This document shows, piece by piece, positions 51,237 through 58,549 of a DNA stretch of 64,000 nt. Below the pieces are notes generated by a model. It ran no database searches. It was not told where the DNA came from and saw nothing but the letters and a program-made list of their open reading frames with translations. Positions within the stretch are counted from its first letter, which is position 1, and every line of letters begins with the position of its first letter. The DNA lies in the NCBI RefSeq assembly GCF_002798405.1, contig NZ_PGGV01000029.1, positions 124,001-188,000 of the forward strand. The letters are read 5' to 3'. Origin of the DNA: Glycomyces xiaoerkulensis (GTDB lineage Bacteria; Actinomycetota; Actinomycetes; Mycobacteriales; Micromonosporaceae). Both the position numbers and the translations under genes were made by a program.

Positions 51237-52739
51237 GTGACGGTTACAGAGGCACACGGGGAAGCGCGGTCCCCGCGGCAGGTCCGCTCCGAAGGCCAGG
51301 TCTACTCGATCAACCCGCCAGGGCACCGCTACAGCTCCCCTCCGGCTTGGCAGCGCAAGTACTTCGCCGGGATCGTCGCCAGCGACGTCGCCGGCGGGGT
51401 CGTCGGGGCCGCGGTGGCGTTCTTCGCCCGCTTCGGGAGCCTCAACGACCACAGCCAGATCTACGCGCTCGGCCTGGTCGCCATGCCCTTGGTGTGGATC
51501 GCCGTCCTCGGACTGTCGCGGGCCTTCGAGAGCCGCTACCTGTTCGTCGGCACCGAGGAGTACCAGCGGGTCGTCCACGCCGCGGTCGCGCTCACCGCGG
51601 CCGTCGCCCTGGTCTCCTACGGCCTCGAGCTGCCGACCTCGCGGGTGTTCGTGCTCATCGCGATCCCGACAGCCGCGTTCACCTCGATCGCCGCGCGGTT
51701 CGCCTGGCGCAAGTGGCTCCACCGCATGCGCCGGCAGGGCCGGTGCATGAAGCGGGTGGTGCTGGTCGGGCACGAGTCCGCGGTGGCGGCCCTGATCGTG
51801 CAGTTGCGGCGCGAGCACTACCACGGGCTCAACGTGGTCGGCGCCTGCCTGCCGACCGAGCGGGCCCAAGGGGCGCTCCTGGAGTTCGACACCCGCGTCC
51901 GCGGCTCGTTCGACCGCGTCGCCGAGGCGGTCGCGGCCGAGCGGGCCGACACGGTGATCGTGCTGTCCTGCCCCGAGATCGACGGCACGGCGCTGCGGCG
52001 GCTGGCCTGGAAGCTGGAGCGGTCCGAGGTCGATCTGATCGTGGCCTCGGCGCTGGTCGACGTCGCCGGGGACCGGACCACCGTCCGCCCGGTCGACGGG
52101 CTGCCGATGCTGCACCTGGACCACGCCAACCTCACCGGCGCCCGCCGCTGGGCGAAGAACACCGTCGACCGCCTGGGCGCGGCGGCGCTGCTGCTGGCGC
52201 TCTCGCCGCTGCTGCTGGGCGCGGTCCTGATGATCCGGTGCACCTCGCCGGGCCCGGCGCTGTTCCGGCAGGAGCGCATCGGCAAGGACGGGCAGCCGTT
52301 CACCATCTGGAAGTTCCGCACCATGTACGTCGACGCCGAGCGCCGCCGGGAGCAACTGCGGCACCTCAACGAGAGCGACGGCGTCCTGTTCAAGATGAAG
52401 GACGACCCGCGGGTGACGCCCGTAGGCAAGTACCTGCGGCGCTTCTCGATCGACGAGCTGCCGCAACTGGTCAACGTGCTGCGCGGTGACATGAGCCTGG
52501 TCGGGCCGCGCCCGCCGCTGGCGACCGAGGTCGCCGCCTATGAGACCGACATGCGCCGCCGCCTGGTCGTCAAGCCCGGGATGACCGGGCTGTGGCAGGT
52601 CTCGGGCCGCTCCGACCTGCCCTGGGAGGAGGCCGTCCGCCTCGACCTGCGCTATGTCGAGCACTGGACGCTCTCGCTCGACTTCGTGATCATGCTGCGC
52701 ACGGTCACGGCGGTGCTGCGGCCCCGCGGCGCGTACTGA
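51237..52739 (+). CDS. polyprenyl-phosphate sugar-1-phosphate transferase
   Basis: The 500-residue membrane protein starts a glycan on the lipid carrier. The N-terminal third has four to five hydrophobic segments ([55 protein letters not shown]). A CoA-binding-like Rossmann domain spans about 170-290. The C-terminal bacterial sugar transferase domain (about 300-500) has the signature [40 protein letters not shown] and [19 protein letters not shown]. It belongs to the WbaP/exopolysaccharide glycosylphosphotransferase group. A TTAGAT lies five bases before the GTG, consistent with a leaderless transcript. Confidence 0.9.
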   Translation: MTVTEAHGEARSPRQVRSEGQVYSINPPGHRYSSPPAWQRKYFAGIVASDVAGGVVGAAVAFFARFGSLNDHSQIYALGLVAMPLVWIAVLGLSRAFESRYLFVGTEEYQRVVHAAVALTAAVALVSYGLELPTSRVFVLIAIPTAAFTSIAARFAWRKWLHRMRRQGRCMKRVVLVGHESAVAALIVQLRREHYHGLNVVGACLPTERAQGALLEFDTRVRGSFDRVAEAVAAERADTVIVLSCPEIDGTALRRLAWKLERSEVDLIVASALVDVAGDRTTVRPVDGLPMLHLDHANLTGARRWAKNTVDRLGAAALLLALSPLLLGAVLMIRCTSPGPALFRQERIGKDGQPFTIWKFRTMYVDAERRREQLRHLNESDGVLFKMKDDPRVTPVGKYLRRFSIDELPQLVNVLRGDMSLVGPRPPLATEVAAYETDMRRRLVVKPGMTGLWQVSGRSDLPWEEAVRLDLRYVEHWTLSLDFVIMLRTVTAVLRPRGAY

Positions 52740-52786
52740 CGCGCCCGGACATGTGTCCTGCACACCGGGAAACCGCCGCCCAATAT

Positions 52787-52815
52787 TTGGGCGGCGCTGC
52801 GGCGCAGCGTAGACT
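52787..52815 (+). promoter_or_regulatory. cysQ promoter, leaderless
   Basis: TTGGGC at 52787-52792 and TAGACT at 52810-52815 are separated by 17 bp, a good sigma-70-type match for an actinomycete. The ATG at 52823 starts 8 bp after the -10 box, so the transcript is predicted to begin at or next to the start codon. No ribosome site is visible, which agrees. Confidence 0.7.
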
Positions 52816-52822
52816 GCCGACT

Positions 52823-53641
52823 ATGACCGACGCCCCCGCCTCCGCGGCCGGAGAGCCCACGGCCACGCCCGACGCCGCCGACCCCGAGGACACGGCGCTC
52901 GCGGCCGAGCTCGCGACCAGCGCGGGGGAGCTGCTCCTCAAGATCCGGGACCGGCACGGTTTCGACGACCCCCGGGCCCTCAAGGCCGCCGGGGACGAGG
53001 AGGCCAACGGCTTCCTGCTCGGCCGCCTCGCGGCCGACCGGCCCGGCGACGCGGTCCTCTCCGAGGAGGGCAAGGGCGAATCCGGCCGCATCGGCACCGC
53101 CCGCCTGGACGCCGGCCGGGTCTGGATCGTCGACCCGCTCGACGGCACCCGCGAGTTCTCCGAGAACGGCCGCGACGACTGGGCGGTGCACGTCGGCCTC
53201 TGGCAGCGCGGCCTCGGCCTCACCGCGGCGGCCGTGGCACTGCCGGCCCAGGGTGTGACGTTGCGCACCGACCAGCGGTGTCCGGTGGCCGGGGCGCGCC
53301 CCGAGCGCCCCCGCATCGCCGTCTCCCGCACCAGGCCCCCGGCCGAAGCCCACGCCGCGGCCGAGGCGGTCGGCGCCGAACTGGTGCCGTGGGGCTCGGC
53401 GGGAGCGAAGGCGATGGCCGTCGTCACGGGTAGAGTGGACGCCTATGTGCATGCTGGCGGGCAGTACGAGTGGGACTCGGCCGCTCCGGTCGCGGTGGCG
53501 CTCGCCTCCGGCTGGCATGCGACGCGGATCGACGGCGGGCCCCTGCGGTACAACAACCCCGATCCGTACCTGCCAGACTTGCTGGTCTGCCGCCCCGACC
53601 TGGCCGAGCCGCTGCTCGAGGCCGTGCGCGGGGCGCAGTAG
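52823..53641 (+). CDS. cysQ: 3'(2'),5'-bisphosphate nucleotidase CysQ
   Basis: CysQ removes the 3'-phosphate of PAP, a by-product of sulfate activation and sulfotransfer. The 272-residue inositol-monophosphatase-fold enzyme has the metal sites [11 protein letters not shown] and [15 protein letters not shown], and ends with the [17 protein letters not shown] motif. The N-terminal 25 residues are Ala/Pro-rich. It is 63 bp upstream of cysDN, in line with a sulfate-activation role. Confidence 0.92.
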   Translation: MTDAPASAAGEPTATPDAADPEDTALAAELATSAGELLLKIRDRHGFDDPRALKAAGDEEANGFLLGRLAADRPGDAVLSEEGKGESGRIGTARLDAGRVWIVDPLDGTREFSENGRDDWAVHVGLWQRGLGLTAAAVALPAQGVTLRTDQRCPVAGARPERPRIAVSRTRPPAEAHAAAEAVGAELVPWGSAGAKAMAVVTGRVDAYVHAGGQYEWDSAAPVAVALASGWHATRIDGGPLRYNNPDPYLPDLLVCRPDLAEPLLEAVRGAQ

Positions 53642-53704
53642 AGCCCTCAAGAGGAAACCGAACCGAGCCCCGCCCGGGCTCGGGCTGAGAGGAGTGTTGC
53701 GCCG

Positions 53705-54607
53705 GTGAGCGACTACCGTGTCAGCCATCTCGCCGCGCTGGAGGCGGAGGCGATCTTCATCTTCCGGGAGGTCGTGGCCACCTGTCAGCGCCCCGCGCTG
53801 CTCTTCTCCGGGGGCAAGGACTCGATCGTCATGCTCCACCTGGCGCGGAAGGCGTTCGCGCCCGCGCCGATACCGTTCCCGGTCATGCACGTCGACACCG
53901 GGCAGAACTTCGACGAGGTCATCGACTACCGCGACCGCCGCATCGCCGAGACCGGCGTGCAGCTCGTGGTCGCCTCGGTCCAGGACGCGATCGACCGCGG
54001 CCTGGTCAGCGAGCCGCCGAACGGCACGCGCAACCGCATCCAGACCCCGGTGCTCCTCGAGGCCATCGAGAAGTACCAGTTCGACGCCCTCTTCGGCGGC
54101 GCCCGCCGCGACGAGGAGAAGGCCCGCGCCAAGGAGCGCGTGTTCTCCTTCCGCGACGACTTCGGCCAGTGGGACCCCAAGAACCAGCGGCCCGAGCTGT
54201 GGACCCTGTTCAACGGCCGGGTCCACCCCGGCGAGCAGATCCGGGTCTTCCCGCTGTCGAACTGGACCGAGCTCGACGTGTGGCGCTACATCGGCGATCA
54301 GGACATCGAACTGCCGCCGGTCTACTTCGCCGCCGACCGCGAAGTCGTCGAGCGCGACGGCATGCTGTACGCGGTCAACCGGTTCATCAAGCCACGGGAC
54401 GGCGAGCGGGTCTTCACCGAGCGGATCCGCTACCGCACCGTCGGCGACGCGAACCTCACCGCCGGAGTCAGGTCCGAGGCGGCCACCATCGACCAGATCA
54501 TCGCCGAAGTCGCCGCCACCCGCATCACCGAGCGCGGGGCCACTCGCGGCGACGACAAGACCTCCGAGGCCGCGATGGAAGACCGGAAACGGGAAGGGTA
54601 CTTCTGA
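53705..54607 (+). CDS. cysD: sulfate adenylyltransferase subunit 2
   Basis: CysD is the PP-loop ATP pyrophosphatase subunit that makes adenosine 5'-phosphosulfate together with CysN. The 300-residue protein has ALLFSGGKDSIVMLHLARKA, DALFGGARRDEEKARAKERV, VFSFRDDFGQWDPKNQRPEL and SNWTELDVWRYI. The GTG start follows AGAGGAGTG. Its stop shares one base with the cysN ATG (TGATG), so the two are coupled. Confidence 0.95.
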   Translation: MSDYRVSHLAALEAEAIFIFREVVATCQRPALLFSGGKDSIVMLHLARKAFAPAPIPFPVMHVDTGQNFDEVIDYRDRRIAETGVQLVVASVQDAIDRGLVSEPPNGTRNRIQTPVLLEAIEKYQFDALFGGARRDEEKARAKERVFSFRDDFGQWDPKNQRPELWTLFNGRVHPGEQIRVFPLSNWTELDVWRYIGDQDIELPPVYFAADREVVERDGMLYAVNRFIKPRDGERVFTERIRYRTVGDANLTAGVRSEAATIDQIIAEVAATRITERGATRGDDKTSEAAMEDRKREGYF

Positions 54608-55893
54608 TGACGGATGCTCAGACCTTGGCACCGGCTGCCGAAGAGGCCACCGAGCTGCTCCGCTTCGCCACCGCCGGCAGCGTGGACGACGGCAAGTCGA
54701 CCCTCATCGGGCGGCTGCTGTTCGACACCAAGACGCTCTTCGAGGACCAGTGGGAATCGGTCGAGGCCGTCAGCGCCGGCCGCGGGGACGAGTACACCGA
54801 CTTCGCGCTGCTGACCGACGGTCTCCGCAGCGAGCGCGAGCAGGGCATCACCATCGACGTGGCCTACCGCTACTTCGCCACGCCCCAGCGCAAGTTCATC
54901 ATCGCCGACACGCCCGGCCACATCCAGTACACGCGCAACATGGTCACCGGCGCCTCGACCGCCGACCTGGCGCTGATCCTGGTCGACGCCCGCAAGGGCC
55001 TGGTGGAGCAGTCGCGCCGCCACGCGTTCCTGTGCTCGCTGCTGCGGGTCCCGCACATGGTCCTGTGCGTCAACAAGATGGACCTGGTCGACTACGACGA
55101 GGACGTCTTCAAGCAGATCGAGAAGGACTTCACCGCCTTCGCGACCAAGCTGGAGGTGCCGGACCTGACCGTCGTTCCGATCTCGGCGCTCAAGGGCGAC
55201 AACGTGGTCTCCCGTTCGGAGCGGATGTCCTGGTACGAAGGCCCGAGCCTGCTCCATCATCTGGAGAAGGTCCACATCGCCTCCGACCGGAACCTGGTGG
55301 ACGTGCGCTTCCCGGTGCAGTACGTGATCCGGCCGCACTCGGGCGACCACCACGACTACCGCGGCTACGCCGGCCAGGTCGCCTCGGGCGTGATGAAGCC
55401 CGGCGACGAGGTCATGGTGCTGCCCAGCGGCTTCACCTCCCGCATCGCCTCGATCGACACCGCCGACGGCCCCGTGGAGCAGGCGTTCCCGCCGCTGAGC
55501 GTGACAGTCCGCCTCGAGGACGAACTGGACGTCTCGCGCGGCGACATGCTGTGCCGCCCGCAGAACCAGCCGCGCGCCTCCCAGGACGTGGAGGCGCTGG
55601 TGTGCTGGATGGACGAGTCCCGTCCGCTGCGCCTGCGCGGCAAGTACGCGATCAAGCAGACCACCTCGGACGTGCGCGCGATCGTCAAGGACGTGCAGTA
55701 CCAGCTCGACATCAACACGCTCCACCGCGACGAGTCGGTGAACGAGCTGAAGCTCAACGAGATCGGCCGCGTCAAGCTGCGCACCACCAAGCCGCTGCTG
55801 TGCGACGACTACCGCCGCAACCGCACGACCGGAGGCTTCATCGTCGTCGACGAGTCCGACAATCGGACGGTCGGCGCCGGCATCATCGTCTGA
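54607..55893 (+). CDS. cysN: sulfate adenylyltransferase subunit 1 (GTPase)
   Basis: CysN is the regulatory GTPase subunit that drives sulfate activation. The 428-residue protein has the P-loop AGSVDDGKSTLIGRLLFDTK, the switch SEREQGITIDVAYRYF, DTPGHIQYTRNMVTGAS and NKMDLVDY, then two EF-Tu-like beta domains. It lacks a fused CysC kinase domain, and no cysC or cysH is in this window. So sulfate is activated here, but PAPS formation or reduction must be encoded elsewhere. Confidence 0.95.
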   Translation: MTDAQTLAPAAEEATELLRFATAGSVDDGKSTLIGRLLFDTKTLFEDQWESVEAVSAGRGDEYTDFALLTDGLRSEREQGITIDVAYRYFATPQRKFIIADTPGHIQYTRNMVTGASTADLALILVDARKGLVEQSRRHAFLCSLLRVPHMVLCVNKMDLVDYDEDVFKQIEKDFTAFATKLEVPDLTVVPISALKGDNVVSRSERMSWYEGPSLLHHLEKVHIASDRNLVDVRFPVQYVIRPHSGDHHDYRGYAGQVASGVMKPGDEVMVLPSGFTSRIASIDTADGPVEQAFPPLSVTVRLEDELDVSRGDMLCRPQNQPRASQDVEALVCWMDESRPLRLRGKYAIKQTTSDVRAIVKDVQYQLDINTLHRDESVNELKLNEIGRVKLRTTKPLLCDDYRRNRTTGGFIVVDESDNRTVGAGIIV

Positions 55894-55901
55894 GCCCGGA
55901 C

Positions 55902-55950
55902 GCGAACGCCGTGGGACCGGACCCGAAGGGTCCGGTCCCACGGCGTTCGC
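55902..55950 (+). terminator. cysDN terminator, 23-bp perfect stem
   Basis: Positions 55902-55924 and 55928-55950 are exact inverted repeats with a GAA loop, one of the longest perfect stems in the window. It begins 8 bp after the cysN stop and lacks a U run. Confidence 0.8.
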
Positions 55951-55984
55951 ACGGACAGGCAGGGCGTTGACGCGGCTCCCTACA

Positions 55985-56185
55985 GTGGTTGACGTCCTCC
56001 CCTCCCTCAAGGGAGTGGATTCCGACCGAGGTGGCCCGGCCGGGCAGTAATCCCTCACGGTTTCCTGCTGGTTCCTGATTCACCGGCGATCGCACCGGCA
56101 ACCCGGAAAGGGGTGCCGATGTCTTACATGGCCTCCACAGGCTTCACATGCCGCCAGTCCGGCGGTAGGGCCGCTGTGCTTGGTT
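55985..56185 (-). mobile_element. relic of an IS605/IS1341-type element: tnpB 3' end and right end
   Basis: Read on the minus strand, the segment from about 56180 encodes TAGLAACEACGGHVRH, which resembles the tail that follows the zinc finger of actinomycete TnpB (AAGLAxxACGG-VRP). Further on, at 56025-55990, comes CTCCCTTGAGGGAGGGGAGG followed by ACGTCAACCAC. This hairpin plus GTCAAC end is the common right end of IS200/IS605 and IS1341-type elements. The rest of the transposase is missing. The identification is from remembered family patterns, so it needs a search. The whole 55951-56346 gap holds no intact gene. Confidence 0.45.
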
Positions 56186-56229
56186 TTCGCGGCGCGGCCG
56201 CCAGTACCGTAGCAGTGATCGAACCGGGT

Positions 56230-56335
56230 TTCGGTAGCGGGGCGGTGCGGAAACCGCGCAGCGGTTTCCGGTCGCTGGCCTGCTCCGCAGGAGTTCGATT
56301 CCTCCCGGGCCTGCAGGCCCGGGTTTCCTCGAAGG
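56230..56335. repeat. cluster of short perfect inverted repeats before the first Hsp70-OpuAC gene
   Basis: GGAAACCGC-GCA-GCGGTTTCC at about 56249-56270, CCTGCTCCGCAGG at about 56279, and the perfect 20-bp palindrome CCCGGGCCTGCAGGCCCGGG at about 56308-56327 follow one another just upstream of the ribosome site. They could form a structured leader or be part of the transposon relic. Confidence 0.6.
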
Positions 56336-56346
56336 AGATTCGATGA

Positions 56347-58434
56347 ATGCCCGAGCTCACGCCCCGCATCGCCTCCATCAGTATCGATTTCGGAACGTCC
56401 CATACGGTCGTGACGGTGCGCCGCGCCGACGGCCGTATCCACCAGCAGTGGTTCGACGGGTCGCCGCAACTGCCGTCGGCGGTGTTCCTGAACGACGAGG
56501 ACGGCCTGGTGGTCGGAGCCGACGCCGTCCACAGCGGTCGCCGCAAGCCGGAGCGGTTCGAGCCCCACCCCAAGCGCCGCATCGATGCGGGCGCCGTCCT
56601 GCTCGGCGAGCGAGAGATGCAGGTCACCGACCTGATCGGCGCAGTCCTGTCCCGGGTGGCCCGGGAATGCGAGCGGACCCTCGGAGGCCTCGGGCCGGTC
56701 ACGGTCACCGTCCCGGCGTCGTGGGGGCCGACCCGGCGGCACGTGGTCGCCGACGCCGCGACCGCCGCCGGACTCGGCAACGTCGAGCTGGTGCCCGAAC
56801 CGGTCGCCGCGGCAGGCTACTTCGTGGAAGTCCTCGGCAACGACGTGCCGGTCGGCTCGGGTGTGGTCGTCTACGACCTCGGGGGAGGCACGTTCGACGC
56901 CACGGTGCTGCGCCGCACGGCTTCGGGGTTCGAGGTGCTGGCCGTGGACGGAGCAGGCGACCTGGGCGGCCTCGATTTCGACCAGGCTTTGGCCGAGCAC
57001 CTGGCCGGGAGCGTCCGGCCCGACGACGAGCGCTGGTCCGCCCTGAACTCGCCCGAGAGCCGGGCCGACGCGCGCCACCGCGCGGCGTTCTTGGAGGAGG
57101 TCCGCCAGGCCAAGGAGCGCCTCTCCCGGAATGCTTCGACCGATCTGACCGTCCCTCTGCTCGACATCGACGCCCACCTGACTAGGCAAGAGCTGGAGTC
57201 GGTGGCGGCGCCGCTGCTGGAGCGGACGGTGCGCATCACCCGGGGCGTGATCCGCGAATCGAGTCTCCCCGGCGAGCAGATCGCGGGCCTGTTTCTGGTG
57301 GGCGCGGCAAGCGGGATGCCGTTGGCGGCGACCATGCTGCACCGGAAACTCGGGATCAGGCCCGCCGCCATCGAGCAGCCCGAACTGGCCGTATCCGAAG
57401 GAAGCGTTCCGGCCCAGGCGGTGACTTCCTCGCCGCCGGAACCGGCCCCGAGTCCGGCGCTGCCGCCCCGGACCGCCTCGACCTCCCCGCCACCCGCACC
57501 ACTGCCACCACCGCCCGCCGGTGCGTCCGGCCGGCTGAAGTCCAAGCGCGGCTTGGCGACCATCGGCGCCGGACCGCTGGCGCTGCTGCTGGTGGTCGCA
57601 TTGCTGGTGTCGATCCCGCTGCTGCAGGGCGGCGACGAATCCGCTTTGCCCGAGGGCGAAGGGCACCTCACCATCGGTCTCGTCCCCTGGGAGGAGGCCA
57701 GGATCGTCACCGAGATGTGGCACCAGGAACTGGAGTCCGCCGGATACACCGTGGACGTCGAGGAGTTCGACGAAGTCGCGGAGCTGTTCCACAGCCTGGC
57801 CAGGAGCGAGGTCGACCTGTTCTTGGAGGGCTGGTTGCCGGTCGCCCACGACACCTATATGGACCAGTACGGCGACGGGATCGAGAATCTGGGCGACTGG
57901 TACGGCGACGCGCGGCTCACCGTCGCGGTGCCGGCCTATGTCGACCAGGTCGATTCGCTCGAGGACCTGAACGACCACGCCGACCTGTTCGACGGCCGCG
58001 TCGTCGGCATCGACGACATTTCGGACATGACCGCGGCCGCGTCGGGGCGGTCGAACCCCGACTACGGCATCGAGGACCTGACCCTGGATGCGCGCCCGGC
58101 CGCCGGGATGCTCGGCGAGCTCAGTTCGGCGATCGAGGCCGAGAGACCGATCGTGGTGACCCTGTGGCAGCCGCATTGGGCCTACGACGAGTACGACCTG
58201 AAGAACCTGGAGGACCCGGAGCTGACCCTCGGCGAGAGCCAGACGATCAACGTCCTCGCCCACGGCGGCTTCAGCGAGGACCACCCGGACCTGGCCGACT
58301 CCCTGGGGGCGTTCGCCATGAGCGAGGAAGAACTGGCCGAGGCGTGGAACACCGCGTTCCACGAACACCGGGATGCCGAGGCGGGCGTGGCCGTCTGGCT
58401 CGAGGACCACCCGTTCGCGGATCTGCTCGCCTGA
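56347..58434 (+). CDS. transmembrane Hsp70 ATPase fused to extracellular OpuAC glycine-betaine-binding domain, copy 1
   Basis: The 695-residue protein has an Hsp70/DnaK-type ATPase domain at about 1-350: phosphate-1 loop DFGTSHTVV (14-22), phosphate-2 loop VYDLGGGTFDATVLR (175-189) and adenosine loop LVGAASGMPL (317-326). A Pro-rich linker (362-392) leads to a basic patch RLKSKR and one membrane helix at about 402-426. Residues 438-695 form an OpuAC-type substrate-binding domain (LTIGLVPWEEARIV, PIVVTLWQPHWAYDEYDLKN) with tryptophans at 448, 496, 518, 607 and 611. The Hsp70 substrate-binding domain is absent. Basic residues before the helix put the ATPase inside and OpuAC outside. GAAGGAG precedes the ATG. 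Confidence 0.9.
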   Translation: MPELTPRIASISIDFGTSHTVVTVRRADGRIHQQWFDGSPQLPSAVFLNDEDGLVVGADAVHSGRRKPERFEPHPKRRIDAGAVLLGEREMQVTDLIGAVLSRVARECERTLGGLGPVTVTVPASWGPTRRHVVADAATAAGLGNVELVPEPVAAAGYFVEVLGNDVPVGSGVVVYDLGGGTFDATVLRRTASGFEVLAVDGAGDLGGLDFDQALAEHLAGSVRPDDERWSALNSPESRADARHRAAFLEEVRQAKERLSRNASTDLTVPLLDIDAHLTRQELESVAAPLLERTVRITRGVIRESSLPGEQIAGLFLVGAASGMPLAATMLHRKLGIRPAAIEQPELAVSEGSVPAQAVTSSPPEPAPSPALPPRTASTSPPPAPLPPPPAGASGRLKSKRGLATIGAGPLALLLVVALLVSIPLLQGGDESALPEGEGHLTIGLVPWEEARIVTEMWHQELESAGYTVDVEEFDEVAELFHSLARSEVDLFLEGWLPVAHDTYMDQYGDGIENLGDWYGDARLTVAVPAYVDQVDSLEDLNDHADLFDGRVVGIDDISDMTAAASGRSNPDYGIEDLTLDARPAAGMLGELSSAIEAERPIVVTLWQPHWAYDEYDLKNLEDPELTLGESQTINVLAHGGFSEDHPDLADSLGAFAMSEEELAEAWNTAFHEHRDAEAGVAVWLEDHPFADLLA

Positions 58435-58549
58435 CTCCGTCCAGGGATCGGGCCGGACGACGACGCGGAGCGGTCTCGCGGCCTCGGCCGGAGCCGATCG
58501 CGGACCTACGATCGGTCGTGAGTAGACGCCGTTACCTACCGTGGTGTGC

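Noticed and set aside
56275-56310. tRNA-like T arm (AGGAG-TTCGATT-CCTCC) before the first Hsp70-OpuAC gene
   Set aside because: The five-base stem does not pair properly (A opposite C in the second position), and no acceptor, D or anticodon arms can be built around it.
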